Assembly: GCF_001468485.1 (NCBI RefSeq)
Contig: NZ_LODI01000003.1
Coordinates: 63,925 to 127,924, forward strand
Length of the DNA stretch: 64,000 nt
Direction of reading: 5' to 3'
Source: Pseudoalteromonas sp. H71
GTDB taxonomy: Bacteria > Pseudomonadota > Gammaproteobacteria > Enterobacterales > Alteromonadaceae
Position numbers and translations under genes: made by a program. Positions 57,743 to 64,000 of this stretch are shown here, in pieces. The notes beneath the pieces are model-generated. The model saw nothing but the letters and a program-made list of their open reading frames with translations. It was not told the DNA's origin and did not search any database. Position 1 is the stretch's first letter. Every line of letters begins with the position of its first letter.

Positions 57743-57874
57743 AACATTTTTCCTGTGGTTTGAACTACAACTATTTTATCGTATAACATCACTTGTTGAT
57801 ACGCTTGATAAGCGCATTAAGTTCTATGATATGATAGCGCCAACTTAACAAGGGTACAGTAAAGTAACGCATTC

Positions 57875-59797
57875 ATGATCCAAATATCAGAAATAGAACT
57901 CCTTCGTGGCGGCACAGCCTTATTAAAAAATGCATCAGCTACGTTATTTCCAGAGCACAAAGTAGGCCTTGTGGGTGCCAATGGCTGCGGGAAATCAACC
58001 TTATTTGGTTTACTAAAATCTGAATTGCAACTTGATGCCGGTAATTGCAGTATTCCTAAAGATTGGTCTATTGCTTCGGTTAAACAAGAAACCCCAGCCC
58101 TCGAAATAAGCGCCATTGATTATGTATTGCAAGGACACCCTGAACACTATGCGCTTCGTATTGCACTACGTGAAGCAGAACAAAATAACGATGGCGATAC
58201 CCAAGCCAAAGTGCATATTCAACTAGAAAACATGAAAGGCTACAGCATCGAATCGCAAGCTGGCGAACTTTTGCATGGATTAGGATTTGCTAATAGCCAA
58301 ATAGAAAACCCCGTGAGTGCTTTTTCAGGTGGTTGGCGCATGCGTTTAAACCTTGCCCAAGCACTTATCCGTAATGCTGATTTATTGCTACTCGATGAGC
58401 CAACAAACCACCTTGATTTAGATGCCGTATATTGGCTTGAGCGCTTTTTACGTGCCTACACAGGCACATTGGTACTTATATCGCACGACCGTGAGTTTTT
58501 AGATGCAGTAGTTGATCAAATTTGGCATATAGATAAACAACTTATCAATGTGTACAAAGGTAACTATTCGCAATTTGAACGCCAAAAAGCAGAGCGTTTA
58601 TTACAACAGCAAGCCATGTTCGACAAGCAGCAAGAGCAAATTGCACACCTTGAGCAATTTATTACTCGTTTTAAAGCAAAAGCCAGTAAAGCTAAACAAG
58701 CACAAAGCCGGGTAAAAGCGCTAGAACGTATGGAAAAGCTTGCCCCTGCACATGCCGACTCACCATTTAATTTTGAGTTTGCAGAGCCTACAGCCCTACC
58801 AAACCCGCTAATGAGTTTAGATAAAGCTAAAGCGGGTTATGGTGAAGTGACTATTTTAAATAATATAGAGCTTAACTTAGTACCTGGTAGCCGTATTGCT
58901 TTACTGGGACGAAATGGCGCAGGTAAATCAACGCTCATTAAACTACTCTCTGGTGATTTAGAACCGCAAGCAGGTAAGGTTGTGCAGCACCATGGTTTAA
59001 ATATTGGTTACTTTGCGCAGCATCAACTTGAGTCGCTTGATTTAAACGCCAGCGCAATTACGCATTTACAGCGTTTAAACCCAAAAGCTACTGAACAATC
59101 ACTACGTGACTTTTTAGGTGGCTTTGCCTTTATTGGCGATAAAGCTCTAGAGCCCGTAGCGCCCTTTTCGGGCGGTGAAAAAGCCCGTTTAGTCCTCGCC
59201 ATGCTGGTGTATCAAAAGCCTAACCTGCTACTTCTTGATGAACCTACCAACCACCTTGATTTAGAAATGCGCCACGCGCTAGTTATGGCATTGCAAGGCT
59301 TTGAAGGCGCCATGGTTACCGTATCGCATGACCGCCACATGCTTAAAAACACCGCTGATGAGTTTTATTTAGTCGATGATGGCAAAGTAACTCAATTTGG
59401 CTACGATTTAGATGCGTATTACCAGTGGTTACTGAACGCGAATAAAGAAGCTGTTAAAGCCCAGCAAAATGATGAGCCCAAAGCACACTCAGGGGTTAAC
59501 CGAAAAGAGCAAAAACGCTTAGAAGCCGAATTTAGAAAAGCCATTCAACCGCTTAAAAAGCAAATTGAAAAGCTTGAAAAACAACTCGACAAACACTCTG
59601 CAGAGCTTAGCGAAGTGGAGGCTGCACTTGGCGATAATGAACTCTATAACGATGACAACAAAGCCCAATTAAAAGAATTAATAGCTAAACAAGCCACGCT
59701 TACGCCCAAACTTAACGACATTGAAGAAGAGTTACTTATGGCGCTTGAAGAAATGGAAGAAAAAGAACAGGCCTTTGCCGATGAACTTGCTCAATAG
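57875..59797 (+). CDS. yheS: ABC-F family ATPase YheS
   Basis: A soluble, ribosome-associated-type ABC-F protein with two ATPase domains and no membrane part. It is 640 residues. Walker A motifs are GANGCGKSTL (about 33-42) and GRNGAGKSTL (about 345). ABC signatures are FSGGWRMRL and FSGGEKARL, and both DEPTNHLDL motifs are present. The linker lies at about 230-290 (QFERQKAERLLQQQAMFDKQ), and a C-terminal coiled-coil (about 545-640) closes the protein. The tail overlaps the next gene by 17 bases. Confidence 0.96.
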   Translation: MIQISEIELLRGGTALLKNASATLFPEHKVGLVGANGCGKSTLFGLLKSELQLDAGNCSIPKDWSIASVKQETPALEISAIDYVLQGHPEHYALRIALREAEQNNDGDTQAKVHIQLENMKGYSIESQAGELLHGLGFANSQIENPVSAFSGGWRMRLNLAQALIRNADLLLLDEPTNHLDLDAVYWLERFLRAYTGTLVLISHDREFLDAVVDQIWHIDKQLINVYKGNYSQFERQKAERLLQQQAMFDKQQEQIAHLEQFITRFKAKASKAKQAQSRVKALERMEKLAPAHADSPFNFEFAEPTALPNPLMSLDKAKAGYGEVTILNNIELNLVPGSRIALLGRNGAGKSTLIKLLSGDLEPQAGKVVQHHGLNIGYFAQHQLESLDLNASAITHLQRLNPKATEQSLRDFLGGFAFIGDKALEPVAPFSGGEKARLVLAMLVYQKPNLLLLDEPTNHLDLEMRHALVMALQGFEGAMVTVSHDRHMLKNTADEFYLVDDGKVTQFGYDLDAYYQWLLNANKEAVKAQQNDEPKAHSGVNRKEQKRLEAEFRKAIQPLKKQIEKLEKQLDKHSAELSEVEAALGDNELYNDDNKAQLKELIAKQATLTPKLNDIEEELLMALEEMEEKEQAFADELAQ

Positions 59798-60194
59798 CGA
59801 TGACTTTTGGCAATTTGCATGCACTTTGTATGCAAAACCTGGGCAACAACACACCTTGCTGGCACTACAAAACCAGCAAGGTAAAAACGTCAATGTGTGC
59901 TTGTTACTTTATTATTTAGATTCGTTAAATTTGAGCATTAATACAGCGCAATTAAGTCACTTACAAAAAGTGATTAGTGAGTTTGATACTGAGGTTTTAA
60001 AGCCATTGCGCAGGGCTCGGGGTTACTTAAAAGCAAATCAAGCCGAGATTGCCGATTACGCAAACATTCGACAAGAACTACTGAGCGCCGAGCTCAAGCT
60101 CGAAAAGCAGCAGCAAAAGATGTTGATCAATGCCGTTAATGGATTTGAGTTAGTAGCATGTACAGCACCAGATAATAGTGCGCTTTATTTGTAA
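59781..60194 (+). CDS. TIGR02444 family protein
   Basis: A 137-residue soluble helical protein of the TIGR02444 family (DFWQFACTLYAKPGQQHTLLALQ; VNVCLLLYYLD; LRRARGYLK). The function is unknown. The ATG lies inside the end of yheS (17-base overlap), so it is coupled to yheS; this start gives the family N-terminus, and a longer frame from 59721 would run through yheS sequence. Confidence 0.88.
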   Translation: MNLLNSDDFWQFACTLYAKPGQQHTLLALQNQQGKNVNVCLLLYYLDSLNLSINTAQLSHLQKVISEFDTEVLKPLRRARGYLKANQAEIADYANIRQELLSAELKLEKQQQKMLINAVNGFELVACTAPDNSALYL

Positions 60195-60594
60195 GCAATC
60201 CCTAATTAGCTATCATTTTCAGCTGTCAGCGACCAGCAGCCTGGTTACCCTCATTTGCTACTCATTGTTTTTCTTTATGTGTAAAAGATCTTTAAGCCAA
60301 TGAATCACAAAGAGGGCTAGAGGCGCTGCGCTTTAGAGTGACCAATAAAAACTAATATTAACCGTGCAACTGCTTGGCAGCTCTCATTTACTCCTCATAT
60401 TTTTCTCTTTGTGCAAAAAGATCTTTAAACCAATGAATCAAAAAGAGGATTAGAGACGCTACGCTTTTAGAGTGAGTGATAAAAACTAATATTAACTGTG
60501 CTATTGCTTGGCAATTCTCATTTACTTCTCATGTTTTTCTCTTTGTGCAAAAAGATCTTTAATCCTTCAAGCTCGCTAACTTCTTTTGGCAACT
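60195..60594. repeat. 133-bp tandem repeat, about 2.6 copies
   Basis: A gene-free stretch with a direct repeat of period 133-134. Landmark AAAAGATCTTTAA recurs at 60283, 60416 and 60550. Each unit also has CTCATTT...CTCAT, AAAGAGG-TTAGAG, GCGCT and ATAAAAACTAATATTAAC. The second and third copies are closest; the first has drifted. AAAGATCTTT is itself palindromic. No coding frame runs through the repeat. Confidence 0.85.
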
Positions 60595-60608
60595 TTGATC
60601 CAAATCAA
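60595..60608 (+). promoter_or_regulatory. FNR-type site 1 upstream of the DUF3149 gene
   Basis: TTGATCCAAATCAA is a perfect match to the FNR consensus TTGAT-N4-ATCAA. Its centre lies 50 bases upstream of site 2, about -91.5 from the proposed transcription start at 60693. Confidence 0.8.
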
Positions 60609-60644
60609 CTTCTTTACAGCTCTTTTTATAATCAGGAAAATAGC

Positions 60645-60658
60645 TTGATCTGGATCAT
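60645..60658 (+). promoter_or_regulatory. FNR-type site 2 (class II position)
   Basis: TTGATCTGGATCAT matches the FNR consensus except for the last base. It is centred at 60651.5, exactly -41.5 if transcription starts at 60693, as in class II FNR promoters. Confidence 0.8.
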
Positions 60659-60680
60659 ATCAAGCACTGCTGAGCCAGCC

Positions 60681-60686
60681 TATGAT
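60681..60686 (+). promoter_or_regulatory. -10 box of the DUF3149 promoter
   Basis: TATGAT, one base from TATAAT, predicts a start near 60693. A -35 box is missing, as is normal for class II FNR promoters. Confidence 0.65.
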
Positions 60687-60712
60687 TACCCCATAGACAT
60701 CAGGAGGCAATT

Positions 60713-60859
60713 ATGGACGTATTCTTTAGAGATTTTTTTAGCGACCCAGTGTTATTTTTATCATTTGGTTTTTTAGGCGTCGTTATTAGTTTATGCCTAT
60801 TTTTTGTGTATTTTTTCATGAAAAAAGTACACGACGCTGATCTGACAGAGCAACATTAA
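60713..60859 (+). CDS. DUF3149 small membrane protein
   Basis: A 48-residue protein, shorter than most gene finders report. It starts MDVFFRDFFSDPVLFLSFG, continues with one long helix (FLGVVISLCLFFVYFF) and ends with basic then polar residues (MKKVHDADLTEQH). This matches DUF3149, a family of short single-helix proteins. The ribosome site CAGGAGGCAATT is strong. It sits behind two FNR-type sites, so anaerobic expression is expected. A role near a respiratory complex is only a guess. A strong terminator follows. Confidence 0.85.
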   Translation: MDVFFRDFFSDPVLFLSFGFLGVVISLCLFFVYFFMKKVHDADLTEQH

Positions 60860-60879
60860 AAAATTAAGCACGACGCACA

Positions 60880-60916
60880 AAGCGTCTAATTAGTTACTAA
60901 TTAGGCGCTTTTTATT
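60880..60916 (+). terminator. Terminator after the DUF3149 gene
   Basis: A 14-bp stem AAGCGTCTAATTAG/CTAATTAGGCGCTT (one G-U pair) with loop TTA is followed by TTTATTCTTT. Confidence 0.9.
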
Positions 60917-60964
60917 CTTTTTGATACACTAACGCTTCGTTTTTGCAAAGTGTGTAGTACAAAC

Positions 60965-61951
60965 ATGATCCATACGTTTAAACCAGCATGGTGGATGACC
61001 AATCGTCACGTCCAAACCATAATGCCGCGTTTTTTCCGCCCTTTTCATAATACTCGCTACGAATTAGAGCAACTTGATACACCTGACGGTGACTTTATCG
61101 AGCTGGCATGGTCACTTCCGCATAACGAAACTGCCCCACTTGCCATTGTGTTACACGGCCTTGAAGGTAATATAAATAGTTTTTATGCCAAAGGCATGAT
61201 GAAAGCGCTAAAAAAGCAAGGGTATGCCGTTGTACTCATGCACTTTAGAAACTGCTCGACCGAGGTAAACCGGCTTCCTCGCGCCTACCATAGTGGTGAT
61301 ACGGACGATTTAGCTTTTTTTATTAATCACCTAAAGTTACTGTTTCCAAACAGACCTTTATTTGCTGTTGGTTTTTCGCTAGGTGGTAATGTATTAGCAA
61401 AGTATTTAGGTGAGCAAGCCCAGCGATGCCCACTAAATGCAGCAGCCGTTATATCCGCACCGTATGATTTATCATCATCAAGTGATGTAATACGCAAAAG
61501 CTTGGGTAAAATTTATCAAAAGTATTTGCTCGATCGCATGAAAAAATCGATGCAGCGAAAATTACCTCAAATTAAGCAGCAAATACCTATTACCACTGAT
61601 GAATTAATGGAAATTGATGATTTATTAGAATTTGATAACCACATAACAGCTCCTTTGCATGGCTTTGAGAATGCACACGATTATTATCGCCAAGCCAGTT
61701 CTATGCCCTACTTAAAACATATTGCTGTACCCACCTTAATCATTCATGCGAAAGACGACCCAATGCTGTCGATTAAAGCAGTGCCAAGCAAGCAAGATGT
61801 GAGTGAAGATGTTACCCTGCGTGTTTCTGAAAAAGGTGGGCACGTTGGATTCATTAGCGGAAACAATCCGTTTAAACCCATTTTTTGGTTAGAAAAAGCC
61901 GTACCCAGTTATTTTGGCCAACACATAATAGACAAAGCGAGCAACCAGTAG
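60965..61951 (+). CDS. yheT: YheT family alpha/beta hydrolase
   Basis: A 328-residue cytoplasmic hydrolase. The nucleophile elbow is [10 protein letters not shown], the oxyanion region is [17 protein letters not shown], and HAKDDPMLS and [10 protein letters not shown] contain the Asp and His of the triad. Length and motifs match YheT/YbaC-type proteins; the substrate is unknown. The ATG gives the N-terminus [10 protein letters not shown], 15 bases inside a longer GTG frame. yheU follows two bases after its stop. Confidence 0.93.
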   Translation: MIHTFKPAWWMTNRHVQTIMPRFFRPFHNTRYELEQLDTPDGDFIELAWSLPHNETAPLAIVLHGLEGNINSFYAKGMMKALKKQGYAVVLMHFRNCSTEVNRLPRAYHSGDTDDLAFFINHLKLLFPNRPLFAVGFSLGGNVLAKYLGEQAQRCPLNAAAVISAPYDLSSSSDVIRKSLGKIYQKYLLDRMKKSMQRKLPQIKQQIPITTDELMEIDDLLEFDNHITAPLHGFENAHDYYRQASSMPYLKHIAVPTLIIHAKDDPMLSIKAVPSKQDVSEDVTLRVSEKGGHVGFISGNNPFKPIFWLEKAVPSYFGQHIIDKASNQ

Positions 61952-61953
61952 TA

Positions 61954-62208
61954 ATGATTATTCCTTTTGAGCAACTTGATAAAGACACCCTATACAACCT
62001 AATTGAAAGCTATGTACTGCGTGAAGGCACCGATTATGGCGAACAAGAATTCAGTATTGAAAGTAAAGTGGCGCAGGTAAATCAACAATTAAAAAACGGC
62101 GAAGCCATGGTGTTTTTTTCAGAGCTGCACGAATCGGTCACTATTATTTCAAAGGGCGAATTTAAAGCACTGCAAAGTGAAGAGCATCAACAAGCATCGT
62201 ATGATTAA
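61954..62208 (+). CDS. yheU: YheU family protein (UPF0270)
   Basis: An 84-residue protein starting [20 protein letters not shown], with [13 protein letters not shown] and [16 protein letters not shown], the UPF0270 pattern. Function is unknown. It starts two bases after the yheT stop, as in enterics, so the two are co-transcribed. The longer frame from 61885 is within yheT. Confidence 0.94.
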   Translation: MIIPFEQLDKDTLYNLIESYVLREGTDYGEQEFSIESKVAQVNQQLKNGEAMVFFSELHESVTIISKGEFKALQSEEHQQASYD

Positions 62209-62272
62209 AGTGTAATACTTGTAACTTTTTAGCTGAGCGTACACAATGGCTTTTTACCCAAAGAGCCAAAAC

Positions 62273-63469
62273 ATGATAAAACTCAGCACTCTAGTGGTAG
62301 CCGTATCACTAGCTTTAACAAACCAAGCCTTTGCAGAGCAACCAATTAGCGCGTCAGACAAAGCGGTTAAACTTGCCAAAGACACTATTTTAATCGACAC
62401 CCACATTGATGTGCCTTACCGCATTCACGATACGTGGGCTGATGTAACCAAAGCAACTGAAGATGGCGATTTTGATTATCCTCGCGCAGTTGAGGGGGGA
62501 TTAAACGCGCCATTTATGTCGATTTATATTCCTGCTCATTTAGAATTTGAAGGTAAAGGCAAAAGCTATCAGTTAGCTAACCAGTTAATTGATGGGATGG
62601 AAGCCATTGCACAACGTGCGCCTTCTAAATTTGCAATGGCAAGCTCTACAAACGACATAGAGCAACAGTTTAAAGAGGGTAAATTGTCTATTGCTATGGG
62701 AATGGAAAATGGCTCCCCTATTGAAGGTGACTTAAAAAACCTTCAGCACTTTTTTGACCGTGGCGTGCGTTACATCACCCTCGCACACTCACAAAGTAAT
62801 CATATTTCTGACTCGTCTTACGATATTCGCCGTAAATGGAAAGGCTTAAGCCCCTTTGGTAAAGAGCTGGTCACTGCAATGAATAATATGGGTATGTTAA
62901 TAGATGTATCGCATATTTCTGACGATGCGTTTTATCAGGTAATGGAATTGTCTAAAACACCGGTGATTGCATCACATTCATCGCTTCGTAAATACACCCC
63001 AGGTTTTGAGCGTAATATGAATGACGATATGCTATTAGCGCTAAAAGAAAATGGAGGCGTGATTCAAATTAACTTTGGTTCGAGCTTTGTTACAGCAAAA
63101 GCAGGTGCATGGGGCAAGCAACTAAAAAGCACAAAAGAGTCGGCTAAAAAACAAGGCACTAAATTAAGTAATGATTTTGATGCGGCTTATCGCGCTAAAA
63201 ATCCATATCCGTTTGCAAGTCTTGAACAAGTACTTGATCATATTGATCACGTTGTAGAGTTGATTGGCATTGATTACGTTGGCATTGGCTCTGATTACGA
63301 CGGCGTTGGCGATTCGTTACCTATTGGCTTAAAAGATGTGTCTAGTTATCCAAACTTAGTACAAGGCTTAATGGATAGAGGCTACAGCGACGCCGATATT
63401 AAAAAAATCTTAAGTGGCAATACACTAAGAGTATGGAAGCAAGCTGAGGCATACGCCAAAAAACACTAA
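62273..63469 (+). CDS. Exported membrane dipeptidase (M19 family)
   Basis: A zinc dipeptidase of the renal dipeptidase type, 398 residues, with a signal peptide (MIKLSTLVVAVSLALTN, cleavage at AFA-EQ). Metal ligands: HxD in LIDTHIDVPYR, Glu in AMGMENGSPIEG, and His in DVSHISDDAF and PVIASHSSLRK. The Asp is in VGIGSDYDG. It hydrolyses dipeptides in the periplasm. ATG 62273 gives the compact signal peptide; ATG 62246 would add nine residues. Transcribed alone or after yheTU. Confidence 0.93.
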   Translation: MIKLSTLVVAVSLALTNQAFAEQPISASDKAVKLAKDTILIDTHIDVPYRIHDTWADVTKATEDGDFDYPRAVEGGLNAPFMSIYIPAHLEFEGKGKSYQLANQLIDGMEAIAQRAPSKFAMASSTNDIEQQFKEGKLSIAMGMENGSPIEGDLKNLQHFFDRGVRYITLAHSQSNHISDSSYDIRRKWKGLSPFGKELVTAMNNMGMLIDVSHISDDAFYQVMELSKTPVIASHSSLRKYTPGFERNMNDDMLLALKENGGVIQINFGSSFVTAKAGAWGKQLKSTKESAKKQGTKLSNDFDAAYRAKNPYPFASLEQVLDHIDHVVELIGIDYVGIGSDYDGVGDSLPIGLKDVSSYPNLVQGLMDRGYSDADIKKILSGNTLRVWKQAEAYAKKH

Positions 63470-63478
63470 GCTGTGAAA

Positions 63479-63506
63479 GTTGTCAGTTGTCAGTTGTCAG
63501 TTGTCA
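63479..63506 (+). repeat. Four tandem copies of a heptamer (GTTGTCA)
   Basis: GTTGTCA is repeated four times without error, 10 bases after the dipeptidase stop. The period of 7 is not coding here. Confidence 0.9.
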
Positions 63507-63518
63507 AAAAAATTAATT

Positions 63519-63548
63519 AAAAGCACGGCTTAAAGTCGTGCTTTTTTA
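63519..63548 (+). terminator. Terminator after the dipeptidase gene
   Basis: The stem AAAGCACG/CGTGCTTT with a 9-base loop (GCTTAAAGT) is followed by a T run. Confidence 0.85.
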
Positions 63549-63616
63549 TGTCTTAAGTATAATTTAACACCAAGCTACTAATAGCTGAAAACTAAACACT
63601 TTTCTTCAGACATTAA

Positions 63617-63640
63617 AAAAGGCCACCTAAGTGACCTTTT
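63617..63640 (-). terminator. Minus-strand terminator behind a decayed tuf tail
   Basis: AAAAGGTCAC/GTGGCCTTTT with loop TTAG (one G-U pair) is fully paired only on the minus strand. It lies 8 bases beyond the tuf-like remnant, as the second terminator does for tuf. Confidence 0.7.
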
Positions 63641-63647
63641 TCTAACA

Positions 63648-63725
63648 ATTAACTTAAAAGTTAACTATTACTCATTGAACGTTACTACAAAGCACCTACG
63701 CCTAAGGTAAGAGCGCCACCTTCAC
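63648..63725 (-). pseudogene. Decayed copy of the 3' end of tuf
   Basis: This stretch shares with the real tuf tail (63785-63857) the run ATTAACTTAAA-GTTAA, ATTATTACTCA versus CTATTACTCA, GTT-CTACAA, AGCACCTAC and GCCACCTTCAC. It has substitutions and an insertion of about 7 bases in between, so it is not coding. It covers about the last 17 codons and the stop region. Confidence 0.65.
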
Positions 63726-63750
63726 ATGACATAAATTACAGGCATTAAAA

Positions 63751-63778
63751 AACCCGAGACTAAGCTCGGATTTTTTTT
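63751..63778 (-). terminator. Terminator after tuf
   Basis: The stem CCGAG/CTCGG with loop CTTAGT on the minus strand is followed by GTTTTTT; A/T runs on both sides make it bidirectional. It lies 30 bases after the tuf stop. Confidence 0.85.
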
Positions 63779-63804
63779 GTATTAATTAACTTAAATGTTA
63801 ATTA

Positions 63805-64000
63805 TTACTCAACGATAGTTGCCACAACACCAGCACCTACAGTACGGCCACCTTCACGGATAGCAAAACGAAGACCTTCATCCATCGCGATTGGTGCGAT
63901 TAGAGTTACTGTCATCTTGATGTTATCACCAGGCATTACCATTTCTACGCCTTCTGGTAACTGTACGTCACCAGTTACGTCAGTTGTACGGAAGTAGAAC
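63805..64000 (-). CDS. tuf: Elongation factor Tu, C-terminal part (cut by window edge)
   Basis: EF-Tu delivers aminoacyl-tRNA to the ribosome. The visible 64 C-terminal codons read on the minus strand contain [40 protein letters not shown] and ATIVE before TAA, the near-invariant end of EF-Tu domain 3. The 5' part lies beyond the right edge. The stop is followed by a terminator and the decayed copy of this tail. Confidence 0.97.
   Translation of the reverse strand, partial: FYFRTTDVTGDVQLPEGVEMVMPGDNIKMTVTLIAPIAMDEGLRFAIREGGRTVGAGVVATIVE

Noticed and set aside
60230..60594. Repeats considered as a CRISPR array
   Set aside because: The unit is 133 bases, continuous and without unique spacers; no cas genes nearby.
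63470..63804. Search for tRNA genes beside tuf
   Set aside because: No cloverleaf or GGTTCGAATCC-like T-arm was seen; tRNA genes often lie on the other side of tuf, outside the window.

Overview
The window is ordinary core chromosome of a marine gammaproteobacterium, most likely Pseudoalteromonas (Alteromonadales). This rests on the low GC content, the family-level similarity of the proteins, and several neighbourhoods kept from enteric and Vibrio/Shewanella genomes: bioH-comF-nfuA, fabR near sthA, hemE-rsd, fkpA-slyX-yheV and yheS-yheT-yheU. No prophage, insertion sequence, CRISPR array, tRNA or rRNA gene was seen. The identification comes from reading the sequence, not from a database search.

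Layout. 1-2.7 kb: the tail of an unidentified gene, then tex. 2.7-4 kb: a SprA-type HExxH protein with a small rod-like partner. 4-9 kb: bioH, comF, a secreted M14 peptidase and nfuA, the last behind a clear IscR-type operator. 9-11.4 kb: a MATE exporter and a polysaccharide deacetylase whose 5' ends overlap head to head. 11.4-20 kb: a complete chemotaxis operon on the minus strand (STAS, cheY, cheA, cheW, a soluble four-PAS receptor, cheR, cheD, cheB). 20-28.3 kb: the aa3/caa3-type cytochrome c oxidase operon with its heme A and copper assembly genes (coxB, coxA, ctaG, coxC, surf1, ctaA, cyoE, sco). 28.7-34.2 kb: lexA with two SOS boxes, a thioesterase, a PepSY protein, endonuclease I and an S41 protease. 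34.2-38.6 kb: a nitric oxide response module, with hmp, nnrS and a small membrane protein facing norR across a region with NorR-like sites and a sigma-54-like promoter. 38.6-44.7 kb: LysR/FMN reductase around a perfect 26-bp palindrome, TerB-like and secreted unknowns, and a DUF3360 permease. 44.7-49.6 kb: leuABCD with a leucine-rich leader peptide and attenuator. 49.8-53.1 kb: fabR, a fatty acid desaturase under a FabR-like operator, and sthA. 53.2-57.7 kb: hemE, rsd, an FKBP isomerase, a WD40 lipoprotein, slyX and yheV. 57.8-63.5 kb: yheS, a TIGR02444 gene, a 133-bp tandem repeat, a 48-residue DUF3149 membrane protein behind an FNR-type promoter, yheT, yheU and a dipeptidase. The window ends in the 3' part of a tuf gene, next to what looks like a decayed copy of that gene's tail.

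Together these genes cover respiration (oxidase plus heme synthesis), oxygen, NO and iron-sulfur regulation (FNR, NorR and IscR sites), taxis, leucine synthesis and membrane lipid control. I found no clearly new multi-gene system. The most interesting signals are regulatory: the FNR-type promoter of the tiny DUF3149 gene, the NorR/sigma-54 region, the LysR palindrome, the decayed tuf tail, the orphan terminator hairpin between hemE and rsd, and a nine-base homopolymer in the conserved motif of cyoE.
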